Made by a program: the position numbers and the translations under genes. A stretch of DNA of 40,005 nt from Opitutales bacterium (GTDB lineage: Bacteria; Verrucomicrobiota; Verrucomicrobiia; Opitutales; Oceanipulchritudinaceae): contig JAFIGE010000033.1 of the NCBI GenBank assembly GCA_020831585.1, positions 1 to 40,005 on the forward strand, written 5' to 3'. The notes under the pieces were generated by a model. That model saw only the letters and a list, made by a program, of their open reading frames with translations, searched no databases and was not told where the DNA came from. This document shows, piece after piece, positions 23,020 through 33,483 of the stretch. Position 1 is the first letter of the stretch. Each line of letters opens with the position of its first letter.

Positions 23020-26000
23020 TTAGCGGAGGACCATGCGGAAACGCCAGAAGCGGGGGCTTTCCATGTCGGTTTGAAGGTGGAGGCGGAATTGGCCGCCGCC
23101 GATGTGGGTGGCGGTGACGCCTTCGTTGGAACCGTCGAAGTTGAGGTTGGGGCTGCTTTCGAGAACGAAGTGGAAGCGGTCGGCGTAGGCGGCGGGGTAT
23201 TGGAACGCGAGGGCGTATTGGCCCGGCGGGCCGAGAGGAGAGGCGATGACGGGCGGCGGGCTGAGGTCGACGGCGACGGGTGCGCCGCTGTTGGGATCGG
23301 TGGGGTCGGTGCCGTCGAGGACTTCCTGGAGGTTGGAGATACCATCGCCATCAAGGTCGCCGAAGGGGTCGGCGTCGACGAGGGCGGGGAAGAGGAGTTC
23401 GAAGGTGTCGGGAAGGAGGTTGCCGTTGAGGTCGGGGACGGAGGGCGGCGGGAGGCGCACGAGTTCGAAGTGGATGACTTCGAGGGCGTCGGCGAAGGGG
23501 GGCGCGGTGACATCGGTGAAGCCGAGAATGTGGAGTTCGGTGCCGACAGGGAAGCGGAAGACCTGGTCGAGGCGGAAGGGGTCGCCGTTGCGGTCGAGGA
23601 GGGCGGTGGGATCGGTGGAGCCGTTGGCGAAGACGACCGGTTGCGCGCTGTCGTAGGTGGCGCTGGTGGTGAAGTAGGTGCCGGAGCGGGTGGGGCGGCT
23701 GGCAGGCAGACCGAGGATCTGCGGAAGGGCGGCCCGGGCGGCGGCGACTTCGGCAGGGGTGAGGGCGAGGTTACCCCAGTAGCTGCTGTCCTCGCCGGGA
23801 TCGAAGAGGCCGTTGCCGTTGAGGTCGCCGGGCAGGCTGCCGGTGCGGAGGAAACCACGGAGGGCATCGAGGGGCGAGGGGAAGAGGGCGCGGCTCTCGC
23901 CGGTAGCGGCGGCGGAGAGGTAGTAGACCTCGTGGGCAAGGGTGAGGAGGGTTTCGATCTGGGGCGTGGGCGGGGCTTCGAGAGCGGTGCGCACGGTTTC
24001 GAGAAGATGGCCAAAATCCCAACCGTCGGTGTGGAGAAAGGCGGGCGGGGGTCCCGCAAAGGTGCGGAGGGCTTCGATTTCGTCGGGGGTGGCGCGGAAG
24101 AGGGCATCAGCCGGAGCGATTGCGGCGTCGGCGAGGGGGCGGGTGATTTCGGTGGGGCGACCGGGTGTGAGAGAGAGGCGCTGGTCCGGGCCGAGCATGC
24201 CGCGGCCCCGGAAGATCTCTTCAAGAACCAATTCGACGAGGAGAAGGTGAAGGGTGCTCGTGACGCTGAGGTCAATGGCTTCAAGGGGGCGGGGCTGGCT
24301 GTAGTGGGCTTGGGCCGCATCGACCCAGAGGGGCGCTTCATCGAGGAGGTCCAGGCCGCTGAAGGCGAAGGGCACGGGGCCGAGCTCAGTCGGGGGCACG
24401 CTCACGAGGGCAACCAGTTCGCGTCCCGCGCGGGGGTTGTTCTCGTCGGGATCGTAGATTTGGTAGGTGGCGGGCGTGCCGACCCAGTGACCCGTTTGCC
24501 CGGCGGTCACGGGCACCCGCGAAAAGTCGGCATAGGCGGCGAGGGGGAGGGCCGAGACGGTATCGGCTGTGCCGAGGAGATTACCGTCGGCATCGTGGAG
24601 GCGCAGCTGCGGGCTGTCGGGGGAGTTCGGCATGGCACTGCGCAGGGTGTAGGGATCGACGGGCGAGAGCGGGCGGGGGGTCACTCGGAGATCAATGGTG
24701 TTGCCAAAGAAGGCGTCGAAGATGGGGGCGGCACCCGGAGGGCCGTCGGGGCGTTCGGGGAAGTCGAAGTCCTGGATGGGGCTGGTGCCGGTGAGGATTT
24801 CGAGAAGATCGCTGACCCCGTCGCCGTCGCCATCGCTGCCGCTGTTCACGGGATCGAGACCGTAGAGGACTTCGATCCAGTCGGGGACACCATCCTCGTC
24901 GCTGTCCATTTGCTCAGGCGGGAAGGCGAAGGTGTAGGTGCCGGAGCGAATGGGGGTGGTGACGCCGTCGAAGCTGCGGCCATACCACTGGAGGGTGAAG
25001 GCCTGGTATTGCCAGCCCGGTGCTTGGGCGGCGAGGCTGGTCCATCCGGCACTTTCGCCAATGCGCCAGAAGACGCTGACGCCCGGCGGCGGTTGCAGGG
25101 TGGGGCGCACGGCGATGCGGTAGTGACCCGGGGGAGGGCTGACGGTGGCTTCGCCGATGGTCCGCCCGACAGGGGCGATGGCTCCGGTGGCGGAGGCATA
25201 GCTGGGGAGCCCGGCGACGTTGGAGGGCAGCTGGTTGGCGAGAATGAAGGTGGTGCCGGCGGGGGCGGTGCCCAGGGTGGCTCCGCCGAAGGGACCGAGG
25301 CCGGTGGTTTCGTTGACGAAGGTGGCCCGCTGGATCTGGATTAAACCGAGGGCAAGGCTGCCGTTGCGTGTCCAGTCGCCGGCGGCGTAGGCCCCGAGGA
25401 GGACGGCGTCGGTGCTCAGGAGGGGATTGGCCGAATAGGCAAAGACGTTCGCCCGCGCGGTGGCGCTGCGGATTGCGGGGAGAGTGGCGCTGCCGTTGTG
25501 GGCGTAGGCGCTGCCATTCCAGGTGTAGCGCTCGGTGCCCGTGCTGCGCCCGTCGGGGCCGCTGCGGAGAAAGTGGAAATCGCCGTTTTGCGTTACGAGA
25601 ACGCCGCGAAAGGACTGCCCGGCGGGGGGCGAAAAAAGCGGGCCGGGAGTGGGGTTACTTTGACCGTTGAAGGCGAAGAGCTGGGCCTCACCGGTCGTGT
25701 AGACCACCATGAGGGCCTGCGTGCCGCCCGCTGCCCGCACGGTCGAGACCTGCTCGGCAGGGTGCGGGAGGACGAAGGTTTGGAGGGGCTCGAAGGCGAG
25801 GATGGGCGTGGCGCGGATCCAGCGGAGGGCCTCGTCGCCGGGCCGCCAGAAGACAAACTGCACGGGCGAGGTGGTGGCCGCTCCGTCGAAATCGGCGTGG
25901 ACAAAGCGCGCGCCGGGGGGGATACCGGCGATTTCGGCCTGCACGGGATAACCGGCTGCGCCGAGGTTGGTGATGCGGAAAATATCCGCCCCGGCACCAC

Positions 26001-26607
26001 TGTGGAAGCTGCCCATGGCGCTGTTGGCAAGACCGCTGATGCGGCCGGGGCGGAGCATCGGGGCGGTGGGGATACTGTTGTGGTAGACCGCGCTGGTCGC
26101 GGGAAATCCCGTGAACCGGACGATGGAGCGGGCCTGCGGAGGCGAACCGTTGGCCTGATAGCCAATAATCAATTCCATCAGAGTGGAGCCTCCAAAGGCC
26201 TCTGCGGCGACAACGCCACCCGGTCCGACGTAACTCGAGAAAATCGATTGCGGCGCGCCACTCGGCGAGATCGAGTTGAGGGCGAAGATGTTGACGCGGT
26301 TGGAGGCGACACCGGCGACGGCCATGGAAATGTGGTTGCCGAGGAGCATTTCGCCCATGGCGAGGCTGTCGACGGGGGCAACACCGCTGTAGTGCGGTCC
26401 GCCCCAGGCGAGGGAGCCGTCGACGGCACCGTGAGCCACCCGGTAGGCTCCGGTGGCCTTGTCGACGACGACCCAGTCGATGCGGCCGTTGTTGTTGAAG
26501 TCGCCCGTACCAAACCACTCGTAGAGGCCCTCACGCACGGGATCGACGGCATGAAGCGGGATGGAGAGGAGGAGAAGGGCGGCGAGGAAGGTAAGGTGGC
26601 GTTGCAT
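23020..26607 (-). CDS. giant exported protein 3: FG-GAP-like N-terminus, thrombospondin type 3-like repeats
   Basis: An exported 1195-residue protein of unknown function. ATG at 26607 was chosen over GTG at 26619 because GAGG lies six bases before it and a clean signal peptide (about 1-19) follows. Residues 25-450 begin with G-D-F-N-N-N-G-R-I-D and look like FG-GAP/VCBS propeller repeats. Acidic thrombospondin type 3-like calcium repeats lie near 567-610 (D-S-D-E-D-G-V-P-D-W and D-G-D-G-D-G-V-S-D) and near 1056-1105 (D-L-D-G-D-G-I-S-N). A dockerin-like G-D-L-N-G-N-G-L-F-D lies near 924. The end, F-W-R-F-R-M-V-L-R, is like the C-termini of many surface proteins in this phylum. No sorting signal is visible. 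Last gene of the three-gene block, 23 bp after the second. Confidence 0.8.
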   Translation of the reverse strand: MQRHLTFLAALLLLSIPLHAVDPVREGLYEWFGTGDFNNNGRIDWVVVDKATGAYRVAHGAVDGSLAWGGPHYSGVAPVDSLAMGEMLLGNHISMAVAGVASNRVNIFALNSISPSGAPQSIFSSYVGPGGVVAAEAFGGSTLMELIIGYQANGSPPQARSIVRFTGFPATSAVYHNSIPTAPMLRPGRISGLANSAMGSFHSGAGADIFRITNLGAAGYPVQAEIAGIPPGARFVHADFDGAATTSPVQFVFWRPGDEALRWIRATPILAFEPLQTFVLPHPAEQVSTVRAAGGTQALMVVYTTGEAQLFAFNGQSNPTPGPLFSPPAGQSFRGVLVTQNGDFHFLRSGPDGRSTGTERYTWNGSAYAHNGSATLPAIRSATARANVFAYSANPLLSTDAVLLGAYAAGDWTRNGSLALGLIQIQRATFVNETTGLGPFGGATLGTAPAGTTFILANQLPSNVAGLPSYASATGAIAPVGRTIGEATVSPPPGHYRIAVRPTLQPPPGVSVFWRIGESAGWTSLAAQAPGWQYQAFTLQWYGRSFDGVTTPIRSGTYTFAFPPEQMDSDEDGVPDWIEVLYGLDPVNSGSDGDGDGVSDLLEILTGTSPIQDFDFPERPDGPPGAAPIFDAFFGNTIDLRVTPRPLSPVDPYTLRSAMPNSPDSPQLRLHDADGNLLGTADTVSALPLAAYADFSRVPVTAGQTGHWVGTPATYQIYDPDENNPRAGRELVALVSVPPTELGPVPFAFSGLDLLDEAPLWVDAAQAHYSQPRPLEAIDLSVTSTLHLLLVELVLEEIFRGRGMLGPDQRLSLTPGRPTEITRPLADAAIAPADALFRATPDEIEALRTFAGPPPAFLHTDGWDFGHLLETVRTALEAPPTPQIETLLTLAHEVYYLSAAATGESRALFPSPLDALRGFLRTGSLPGDLNGNGLFDPGEDSSYWGNLALTPAEVAAARAALPQILGLPASRPTRSGTYFTTSATYDSAQPVVFANGSTDPTALLDRNGDPFRLDQVFRFPVGTELHILGFTDVTAPPFADALEVIHFELVRLPPPSVPDLNGNLLPDTFELLFPALVDADPFGDLDGDGISNLQEVLDGTDPTDPNSGAPVAVDLSPPPVIASPLGPPGQYALAFQYPAAYADRFHFVLESSPNLNFDGSNEGVTATHIGGGQFRLHLQTDMESPRFWRFRMVLR

Positions 26608-26630
26608 GGAGGGCCTCACGGTGGTGGGGT

Positions 26631-29600
26631 TTATTGCGGGAGGATGTCGACCTCCCCGGCGGGGATGATGTAGGCCAGTTCGCGGCGTTCGTCGAAGACC
26701 GCAAGGAGGTAGGCATAGCGCGCCCCGAACGTCATGGGCAGGGTGTCGAGCAGGTAAAGATCAAACCAGGCTGAGGGCGTTTCCGGACTGCCTCCACTGT
26801 AGACCGAGGCGATGAAGGGATCGTAGATGCGGATGGCAGCGCAGGGGCTGGTGGTGGTGGGGGAGTCAAGGTTGGCATTGATGGCAGCGATCTGCTCGAT
26901 GAGGGGGCCGGCCTGCACGACTTCGCCGGATACATGGGGAAAGAGGTTGTTGGCTACCTGATATCGATAGAGCATTACGGGCAATAGATTGCGGTCACCG
27001 TTTTGGAAGATGTGGTCTTCGGGAGCGCCAAACGCCGGTATGTAGAAGACGGGACTGGTGGGATCGACGACATCGGGCGTGCATGGGCGGATGCTGGGGG
27101 CCCGCCCGATACGCACGCCCACGCGGTTGTAGCCGGGCATTTGGTTGTGCAGGAAGACGGGTTCGATGAGGCTGTTCCAATCGGCAGCCTCGATCTGGTC
27201 CGGGAGTGGACGCGCGGGCCAGGCGACTTCCGGCAGTTCCACTGCGGGCGGTTCCTGCCAGGCAAACTCGATGCGGTTGCTGAATTGGCTATTGAGGCCA
27301 TTCGTGCCGCGCGCACGCACACGCACAAAGTAGTTGGAGCCATCCTTCACGGGTATGACGACGGAGAACTCGGGACCATTGCCCCCGAAGTCGTGGCCGA
27401 CGATGCCGGTGAAAAAGCGACGATATAGAATGATCACTCCTTCGCTGTCCAGATCCTGAGGAATGACGCTGTTGGTGGTGTTGAGGGCGGGGGAGAGGTC
27501 TTCGGGCGGGCGGTTTCGGTCTTCGGAAATGTCGAGGGTGAAAATCTCGATGCCGGTGGGCGGGGTGAACCAGCGCAGGAGGACGTGCGGTTCGTCGTTG
27601 ATGAGGAGCGGGCGGGCGCGGGCGAGCACGGGGGCGGGCGGCGGCTTGCCCTGGTTGTTGAAGCAGCCGAGATCTTTGATGGGGCCACCGTTGCCGTGCT
27701 CATCAAAGAACTGCACGAAGTAGCAGACGCGCGCGCCGGTGGGGTTGAGAATAAGATCGGTGACAACAAAGAAGACGGGGTTGGGGGCGGGACCGTCGAA
27801 AACACCCTGGCGGACAAGGCCGAGGGGGCCGTTGTCGACGGTGCGGTAGAGGCGCCACTCCTGTGTGCTGACAGGGGCTTCGATTTCGATTTCAACCGGG
27901 TTGATGTCGCCGTCGGGGGTGAGGACTTCGTGGATGGCGCAATCGGGGAATTCTCCGCGAATGATGCGCGGGCGGCAGTCGCGCGTGGCGATATATTCAT
28001 TGCGGTGAAGGATGCGCAAAAGAGTACTCGAAAAGCTGTGGGTGACGATGTTCGAGACCCTGCCGTCGCTTTGGGTGACGCGGGCCCGCACCTCCCAGGG
28101 GCCGTCGTAGTCGCCGCGTGCGGCGGAGGCTTTGACTTCCAGCTTTTCCAGGGGATTGGTGGGGAAGGGTTCTACGGCGATCAGTTCCTCCGTCTGGCTG
28201 CGCGGGTTGTAGAGCCAAAATTCGGCGAGAACGAGTTCGCCGGGGTTCTCGGCGCCCCGCGTTACGGAAAACTCAAAGCGGAGTTCATCGGGATTTTGCG
28301 TGAAGGGACCGGAGACGGTTGTGTCCGCGCTGCGGGGAGTTTCCAGCTTAGGCTCGCAGCAGCGGATGGAGATCAAGCCGCCGCCCCCCTCGGGTGCCAC
28401 GCGGTCGCGCAAAACGCCGAAGCCGGGGGCGCTGTGGGCGGAGAAATTGCCCCCGCAGGCCGAGTTGTCGACAGCCACGACGGTGTACCAGATAGTGCGG
28501 CCGGCATCGTCACCGGGCGCGCCGTATTGCGGATTCTCACCGATCTGCGGAGCGAAGGCCCCGACATTGTCGACAACGCTGAGGGTGGTGCGGGTGGGGT
28601 CGTGGGCAATGGGACCAGCGACGCGGTATTGGGCCGGAAGGCTGAGCGGGTCTTCCAGTTGGAGGGCGTTGAGGTCGTCAAAGGAGCGCCAGCGGAAGAC
28701 GTAGTAGGCCACCGGGTTGTCCTCCTCGCGCACCTGCTGCCACTGGATGCGCAGGCGCTGGCTGGAAGTCTGTGCACCGGTGTTGAAGGCGAAGGTATTG
28801 GTCACGAAGACGCGCGACGGGGCGTCGGGGGGAAAGCGGTCGCAGGGGCGCAGAAGGGTGCCACAGGAGGTGCTGCCGAGGCGGCCCAGGATGTCTTCAG
28901 CGACGCTGAAGTAGTAGAACTGCGCGCCGGGGAGGAAGACGTTGTGGACGTCGAAGGGCTGACCCTCGTCGTCGAAGGCGAGGCCGTTGTGGCGGTTGTC
29001 GTCCTGGGAGTAGAAGTCGGTGTTGCCGGGCACGAAATTGCTCACGGTGGCATTGGTGTAGTAGCGGCGCGGGAGGATGGGGAGCCGGTTGACCTGAGCG
29101 ACGTTGGGGAAGTGGTCGGCGACCTCGGCACGCCAGTCGATTACGCCGATGCCGGCCAAAGGATCGGCGCAGGTGTGCCAGCCGCGGGCTTCGGCAAAGG
29201 CACGGGTGACCCGGTAGACATTGAAGCCGCGGAGAAGGAGCGACTGTTGCCGGAGGGCGTCGGGGGACATCCACCGAAGCTTGAGGTTCATGTGGCTGGT
29301 GACATCGCTGAGGGGCAGGACCTCGCCGCTCTCGCGGGAGTTGGGCACTTCGACGGGCGCGCCGGGGGCATGGAGGACGACGGGTTCGCCCGCGAGCACG
29401 GTGACCCGCCCGATGACGCTTGTGCAATCGGTTGTGCCCGGAAGGCATTCGCGCAGCTCGAAGGTCGTTGCTCCGGGGCCGATGGGGGCGGCGAAACCGG
29501 TGCCGAGGGCGAGGGCCGCACCGGGATGGGCGCGTCCGAGGAAGGTGAGGGCTTGGAAAAGTTCGTCGCTCCCGAATGACTCGGCCACGAGGACGGAAAA

Positions 29601-30038
29601 CATCATCTCCGGATCGACTGCCGGTCCCGGAGAGTATTCGGCGAAAAAGGTGGCGACCGCCTCTTGGAGGGCATCAAGGTCTTGGCCGAGGTGGCGGGAA
29701 CGGTTGAAGAGGAGGCGCGTGGCCCCCGGATCGATCTGCGGGGTGAGGATGCCGAGGAGGCTGTAGTCCGCCGGTGCGTCGGCATCGCCGGGCTTGCTGT
29801 AGACGGCGTAGGCGCGGTCGCGGAGGAGATCGGGCCGCGTGGCCATCCAGGAGAGGTAGGCCCAGTTGGAACCGTCGAGCGGACTCACGGCGGGCGTGCC
29901 TACGACGACGAGGGTCGCCTCGGGGGCCTGCGCCGGAGCGCTCGGGGAGGAAGCGAGGGCCGCCACCAGAGAAAGGGCGGTAAGGAACGGGCGGAAGGGG
30001 CGCGTCATGGGAAAAGGGATACGGGGTGGATTAGACAT
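26631..30038 (-). CDS. giant exported protein 2: fibronectin-like repeats
   Basis: An exported protein of 1135 residues (1125 if the ATG at 30008 is used). A signal peptide follows the second Met (M-T-R-P-F-R-P-F then a hydrophobic run to A-Q-A). The rest is a chain of beta-rich modules that resemble fibronectin type III repeats: L-R-W-M-S-P with G-F-N-V-Y-R-V, I-Q-W-Q-Q-V with Y-Y-V-F-R-W, and L-R-W-F-T-P. Several cysteine pairs are present. No enzyme motif or sorting signal was recognised. The ATG at 30038 overlaps the stop of the preceding giant gene by 8 bases, suggesting translational coupling, so it was preferred although no Shine-Dalgarno is seen. Function unknown. Confidence 0.78.
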   Translation of the reverse strand: MSNPPRIPFPMTRPFRPFLTALSLVAALASSPSAPAQAPEATLVVVGTPAVSPLDGSNWAYLSWMATRPDLLRDRAYAVYSKPGDADAPADYSLLGILTPQIDPGATRLLFNRSRHLGQDLDALQEAVATFFAEYSPGPAVDPEMMFSVLVAESFGSDELFQALTFLGRAHPGAALALGTGFAAPIGPGATTFELRECLPGTTDCTSVIGRVTVLAGEPVVLHAPGAPVEVPNSRESGEVLPLSDVTSHMNLKLRWMSPDALRQQSLLLRGFNVYRVTRAFAEARGWHTCADPLAGIGVIDWRAEVADHFPNVAQVNRLPILPRRYYTNATVSNFVPGNTDFYSQDDNRHNGLAFDDEGQPFDVHNVFLPGAQFYYFSVAEDILGRLGSTSCGTLLRPCDRFPPDAPSRVFVTNTFAFNTGAQTSSQRLRIQWQQVREEDNPVAYYVFRWRSFDDLNALQLEDPLSLPAQYRVAGPIAHDPTRTTLSVVDNVGAFAPQIGENPQYGAPGDDAGRTIWYTVVAVDNSACGGNFSAHSAPGFGVLRDRVAPEGGGGLISIRCCEPKLETPRSADTTVSGPFTQNPDELRFEFSVTRGAENPGELVLAEFWLYNPRSQTEELIAVEPFPTNPLEKLEVKASAARGDYDGPWEVRARVTQSDGRVSNIVTHSFSSTLLRILHRNEYIATRDCRPRIIRGEFPDCAIHEVLTPDGDINPVEIEIEAPVSTQEWRLYRTVDNGPLGLVRQGVFDGPAPNPVFFVVTDLILNPTGARVCYFVQFFDEHGNGGPIKDLGCFNNQGKPPPAPVLARARPLLINDEPHVLLRWFTPPTGIEIFTLDISEDRNRPPEDLSPALNTTNSVIPQDLDSEGVIILYRRFFTGIVGHDFGGNGPEFSVVIPVKDGSNYFVRVRARGTNGLNSQFSNRIEFAWQEPPAVELPEVAWPARPLPDQIEAADWNSLIEPVFLHNQMPGYNRVGVRIGRAPSIRPCTPDVVDPTSPVFYIPAFGAPEDHIFQNGDRNLLPVMLYRYQVANNLFPHVSGEVVQAGPLIEQIAAINANLDSPTTTSPCAAIRIYDPFIASVYSGGSPETPSAWFDLYLLDTLPMTFGARYAYLLAVFDERRELAYIIPAGEVDILPQ

Positions 30039-33000
30039 CGACGTCGAAGTCGCAGTCGTCGTTGACGCATTTCACGCGGACGGTGGCGCTGCCTTCGAAG
30101 CAGAAGAAGAAGCAAAACTCGACCCAGAGGCGGCCCCGACCGGAGAGGACGAACTTATTTCCGCTCTTGCCGCCGAGGAGGGTGATTTCGCCCCCGATAT
30201 CGAAGATGCAGAGGACCTCGCCCTGGATTTTCATGTAGAGCTTGGCCCCGAACTCAGGGTTTTCGATGAAGACCCAGATGCCGCTGCCGATGGTGCCGGT
30301 GATGGCGAGAAAGCAGGATGCGGGGATACCAAGGATCTCGTTCAGCGGGTAGCTCATTTCCCCGTAAACGTAGCCCCCGGTGAAGGGCGGGGAGCCGAGA
30401 ATGGAGGCGACGTCCTTGTCCACGAGTTTGAGGGGATCAATGGAGCAGGTTTTTCCAAAGAAGAAGCCGACGCGGATGGCCTTGCGGTTGAACTCGGCGC
30501 GGGCGCGGGCGCCGACGTAGTTTTCAAGGGCGCCAAACATGGCGGTGGCTCCGAAGTCAGTGATACCGAAGCGTTCAAATTGCGCTTTGCCCCCGGCAAG
30601 TTCAACGGCACCGCCCATTCCGAGGAGGCCGTCGGTCTCATGGAAGGTGAACTTCATGCCCACGTTGAGACGCATCTCACCGAGCCAGGAGGCCTCGATG
30701 TTGTCCGCGCCCAGGCGCACTTCGATCATGTAGGAACCGGCCGGTCCCCAGCTGCAGGCTCCGGTGCCGTCGGATTGGCGTGTATCGATTTGCAGATACA
30801 TGTCGGCGGAGAGGTCGGTCATGAGGGCGAGGCGCGCGCTCGTATCAAGGCGGAGGCTGCGCAGGGTGTCGTTTTGCATACGCGCGTAGCCATCGATGGC
30901 GGAGACCTGAAAGGCGGAGTTGGCGGCCAGCTGGCCGAGGGCGTTGGTCCACTTGGGTTCGGTTTGTTCCATGACCTGGATGAGGAGGTCGCGGGTGATG
31001 CGGTTGGCCACGCGGAAGCCCGAGTCGAGGTTGCCGCGGAGGGTGTCGTCGGTGTCGTAGAGGAATTGGCGCAGGGCTCCGAGGATGTCGGCGGTGAAGG
31101 GGCTGGCCCGCACGCGGATGACGAACCGTTCCATGATCTTCTCCTCAAAGACGGAGCGGTTGAACTGGGTGAAGTGCTGCTGCGCCTGGGAGGCGTTCAG
31201 GGCGATCTGCTGAGCGCGGACCTTTACGCTTTCGGCGATGACCTCCCCCTGTGCGACCAAGGGAAAGGGCGGGTTGGCATCGTCGATAATCTTTTTGAGT
31301 TTTTGCGTGAGCTGGCCGTTGGAGGTGCGCACGGAGTCCTGCAAGGCCACGAGGAGGGCGCGGGATTCGAGGAGGCTATCGCGTGAGGTGGCGAGGGAGG
31401 GGCCGTGGCGCTGCATGAGGTTGGTCACCTGCGCATCAAGGGCGGGGCCGAGGAGGCTGGCCACGGCGGCGCCGGTCTGCGGGCTGCCCACAACCATGAG
31501 GGCTTTGGCAAAGGCGGCGGTGTTGGGGTAGTTTTGCGCCGGACCCGGGTTAAAGAGGGCGCCGCTGCCGGAGCCGATGAATTGATCGAGGGCGAGGATG
31601 CTCGCGCCGAGTGTATTGTAGACTTCGATACGAAGGGCGGTGAGCAGGGTGGCGTTGGCCGGGAGGGGGAGGGGTGCGGTCGAGCTGGAGCCGGCGAGAT
31701 TGGCCGTGGCGGTGCCGATGAGGGTGTTGGCGATGGCGTTTTCGAGGGTCGTGAGAGGGCCGCCGGGGTTGGGACTGCCGGCGGCGTGGTCGGCCTTTAA
31801 CTGATCGTAGGCCGTGGCAATGATGGGCGCGATAACGACCTCCCTGTAGCGGTCGAGGAGCGGATCGATACGGTCGCCCGTGATGCGCCCGAGGCGCTGG
31901 AGCCCATCGGTGACGACAGGGCCGTTGATGACCTGGTTGAGGACATGCTGGAGGCCACCGGCGGGCGCGCCGTCGAGGACTTCATCGACGAAACTGAAGG
32001 AGGTGTTGCTGAGGGAGGCGGAGGGCAGACCGTCGAGCTTCATGCCGAACGTGATGTCGACCCATTCAGCGCTCATGCGGTCGATCTGGTGACCCACGCT
32101 GAAGATGAGGAGATCGTTCACTTGTGGCACCGGGGAGGTCCAGACGCGCGCACCGGAGATAAACTCAACGGGGTAATCAAAATCGATGATGTTGGCGACT
32201 TTTCGGCGGGCATAGACGCGGTATTGGCTGTATGGATCGGTCGCCGGGTTGGTTGTTGGATCAGGGAGGCGATGCGGTGCCTCGTTGCGGTAGCGGAGGA
32301 GGCGGTTGGTCGGGGTGCCGGCGAGGTCGGTGGGGAAACCGTGGTGGGCGAGGTCGAAGTCGGGGCTTTTGAAAAACGTCGTTCCCCCGGCCTCCCAGCC
32401 ACCCATGAGGTGGAGGCGGGCGACGCCCGACCCAACCGGCGGCTCAAAGGGCCGGGCGAAGGTGTGCACGTGGATGTCGAGCTTCTCGAAGAAGGGCACG
32501 GTCATGCGCGCGGCAAAGGAGATGAAGCCGCGCGGGGGCGGTGCGGCACCGGCGTCGGCGTTGGCCGTGGCGTAATCGTTGAAGTAGGCTTCGGAAACGG
32601 GGTTGATGGAGTATTTTTCGTTTCCCGGACCGGCGAGGGTGAGGAGCGAGGGCAGGGCGAAGCGCGAGGTCACGCTGTAAGTGGAGCTGGCGGGGACGAT
32701 GTTGCCGTTGGGGAACCAGCCCACGGTGCCGTAGAGCGGTGCGGGCACGTGGTGCATGTTCGTCTCGATGGCCATGACGAGGATGGCATTTCCGCCGGGT
32801 GCGCAGCCGTCCTCTTTCTCGATTTCGAGGGTGTAGGGTTTGAACTCGGCATCCCAGTAGGCGAGGGTCTGGATCTCACCGGAGTCGGGGATCGTTGCTT
32901 TCTTCAAGTCGCCGAGGCAGGTGAGGAGCATCTCTTCAAAGGACTGGATGAACTGCGACGGGTAGGGCACAGAAATGGTGCCGACCGTGGCGGAAATCAC

Positions 33001-33483
33001 ATTTTCTGAGCTAAGGAAGCCGAGGGAAAGGTTGGAGAAGGCCACGGGAAAGCCGTAAATGACGAGGTTGGCCGGGGGCTCGGCGGCGTCGTGGATGCCG
33101 GATACGCCGGAGTAGCGCACGTAGTATTTGGAGCGGTCCTTGAGCAAAAAGCTGGAGGACAATTGGTTGCCAATTCTGGAAACCCCGAAGGCGGAACCGG
33201 CGTGTTCGGAAACGCGGAGGTTGATGCCAGCGTAATCGAGGAGACCCTGGGCGTAAGCTGCGGAGAAGAAGCCGGGGCGCTCGGGCGGGGCGGCGGGATT
33301 ATCGGCGGAGAAGCCGCTCAGGTGGACGACACCGGGGGCCAGGCGGAGGTTACCGACCGGAACGCGAAGAAAATGCCCGGAAGCATGGAAGGTCCCTTGG
33401 GTGAAACGGCTTGTGGTGGAGTGGGCGAAGCGTTTTGTGAAGGTGGAGGAGCCCGGGTCGGGATCATTGATAAAGCCCCACAT
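30031..33483 (-). CDS. giant exported protein 1, C-terminal part (after frameshift)
   Basis: The C-terminal 1150 or so residues of a large exported protein whose N-terminal part is encoded one frame away at 33318-35573. Restoring one C in the run at 33505-33509 joins the frames as I-L-T-P-P-V-R-P-I-N-R and gives a single 1847-residue product; the span 30031-35573 is 5543 bases, one short of a multiple of three. The ATG at 33483 is simply the first in this frame and has no Shine-Dalgarno or signal peptide. The middle (about 31000-32000) is helix-rich; the last 250 residues alternate hydrophobic and polar residues like beta strands and end in a Cys-rich acidic tail. No known family recognised. 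Confidence 0.7.
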   Translation of the reverse strand: MWGFINDPDPGSSTFTKRFAHSTTSRFTQGTFHASGHFLRVPVGNLRLAPGVVHLSGFSADNPAAPPERPGFFSAAYAQGLLDYAGINLRVSEHAGSAFGVSRIGNQLSSSFLLKDRSKYYVRYSGVSGIHDAAEPPANLVIYGFPVAFSNLSLGFLSSENVISATVGTISVPYPSQFIQSFEEMLLTCLGDLKKATIPDSGEIQTLAYWDAEFKPYTLEIEKEDGCAPGGNAILVMAIETNMHHVPAPLYGTVGWFPNGNIVPASSTYSVTSRFALPSLLTLAGPGNEKYSINPVSEAYFNDYATANADAGAAPPPRGFISFAARMTVPFFEKLDIHVHTFARPFEPPVGSGVARLHLMGGWEAGGTTFFKSPDFDLAHHGFPTDLAGTPTNRLLRYRNEAPHRLPDPTTNPATDPYSQYRVYARRKVANIIDFDYPVEFISGARVWTSPVPQVNDLLIFSVGHQIDRMSAEWVDITFGMKLDGLPSASLSNTSFSFVDEVLDGAPAGGLQHVLNQVINGPVVTDGLQRLGRITGDRIDPLLDRYREVVIAPIIATAYDQLKADHAAGSPNPGGPLTTLENAIANTLIGTATANLAGSSSTAPLPLPANATLLTALRIEVYNTLGASILALDQFIGSGSGALFNPGPAQNYPNTAAFAKALMVVGSPQTGAAVASLLGPALDAQVTNLMQRHGPSLATSRDSLLESRALLVALQDSVRTSNGQLTQKLKKIIDDANPPFPLVAQGEVIAESVKVRAQQIALNASQAQQHFTQFNRSVFEEKIMERFVIRVRASPFTADILGALRQFLYDTDDTLRGNLDSGFRVANRITRDLLIQVMEQTEPKWTNALGQLAANSAFQVSAIDGYARMQNDTLRSLRLDTSARLALMTDLSADMYLQIDTRQSDGTGACSWGPAGSYMIEVRLGADNIEASWLGEMRLNVGMKFTFHETDGLLGMGGAVELAGGKAQFERFGITDFGATAMFGALENYVGARARAEFNRKAIRVGFFFGKTCSIDPLKLVDKDVASILGSPPFTGGYVYGEMSYPLNEILGIPASCFLAITGTIGSGIWVFIENPEFGAKLYMKIQGEVLCIFDIGGEITLLGGKSGNKFVLSGRGRLWVEFCFFFCFEGSATVRVKCVNDDCDFDVDV

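Noticed and set aside
23071-25344. A 757-residue open frame on the plus strand opposite giant protein 3, with similar long frames at 27585-29579 and 29866-31386
   Set aside because: They are antisense to coding genes, rich in Gly/Glu/Val repeats expected from the opposite strand of GC-rich genes, and have no recognisable domains or start signals.
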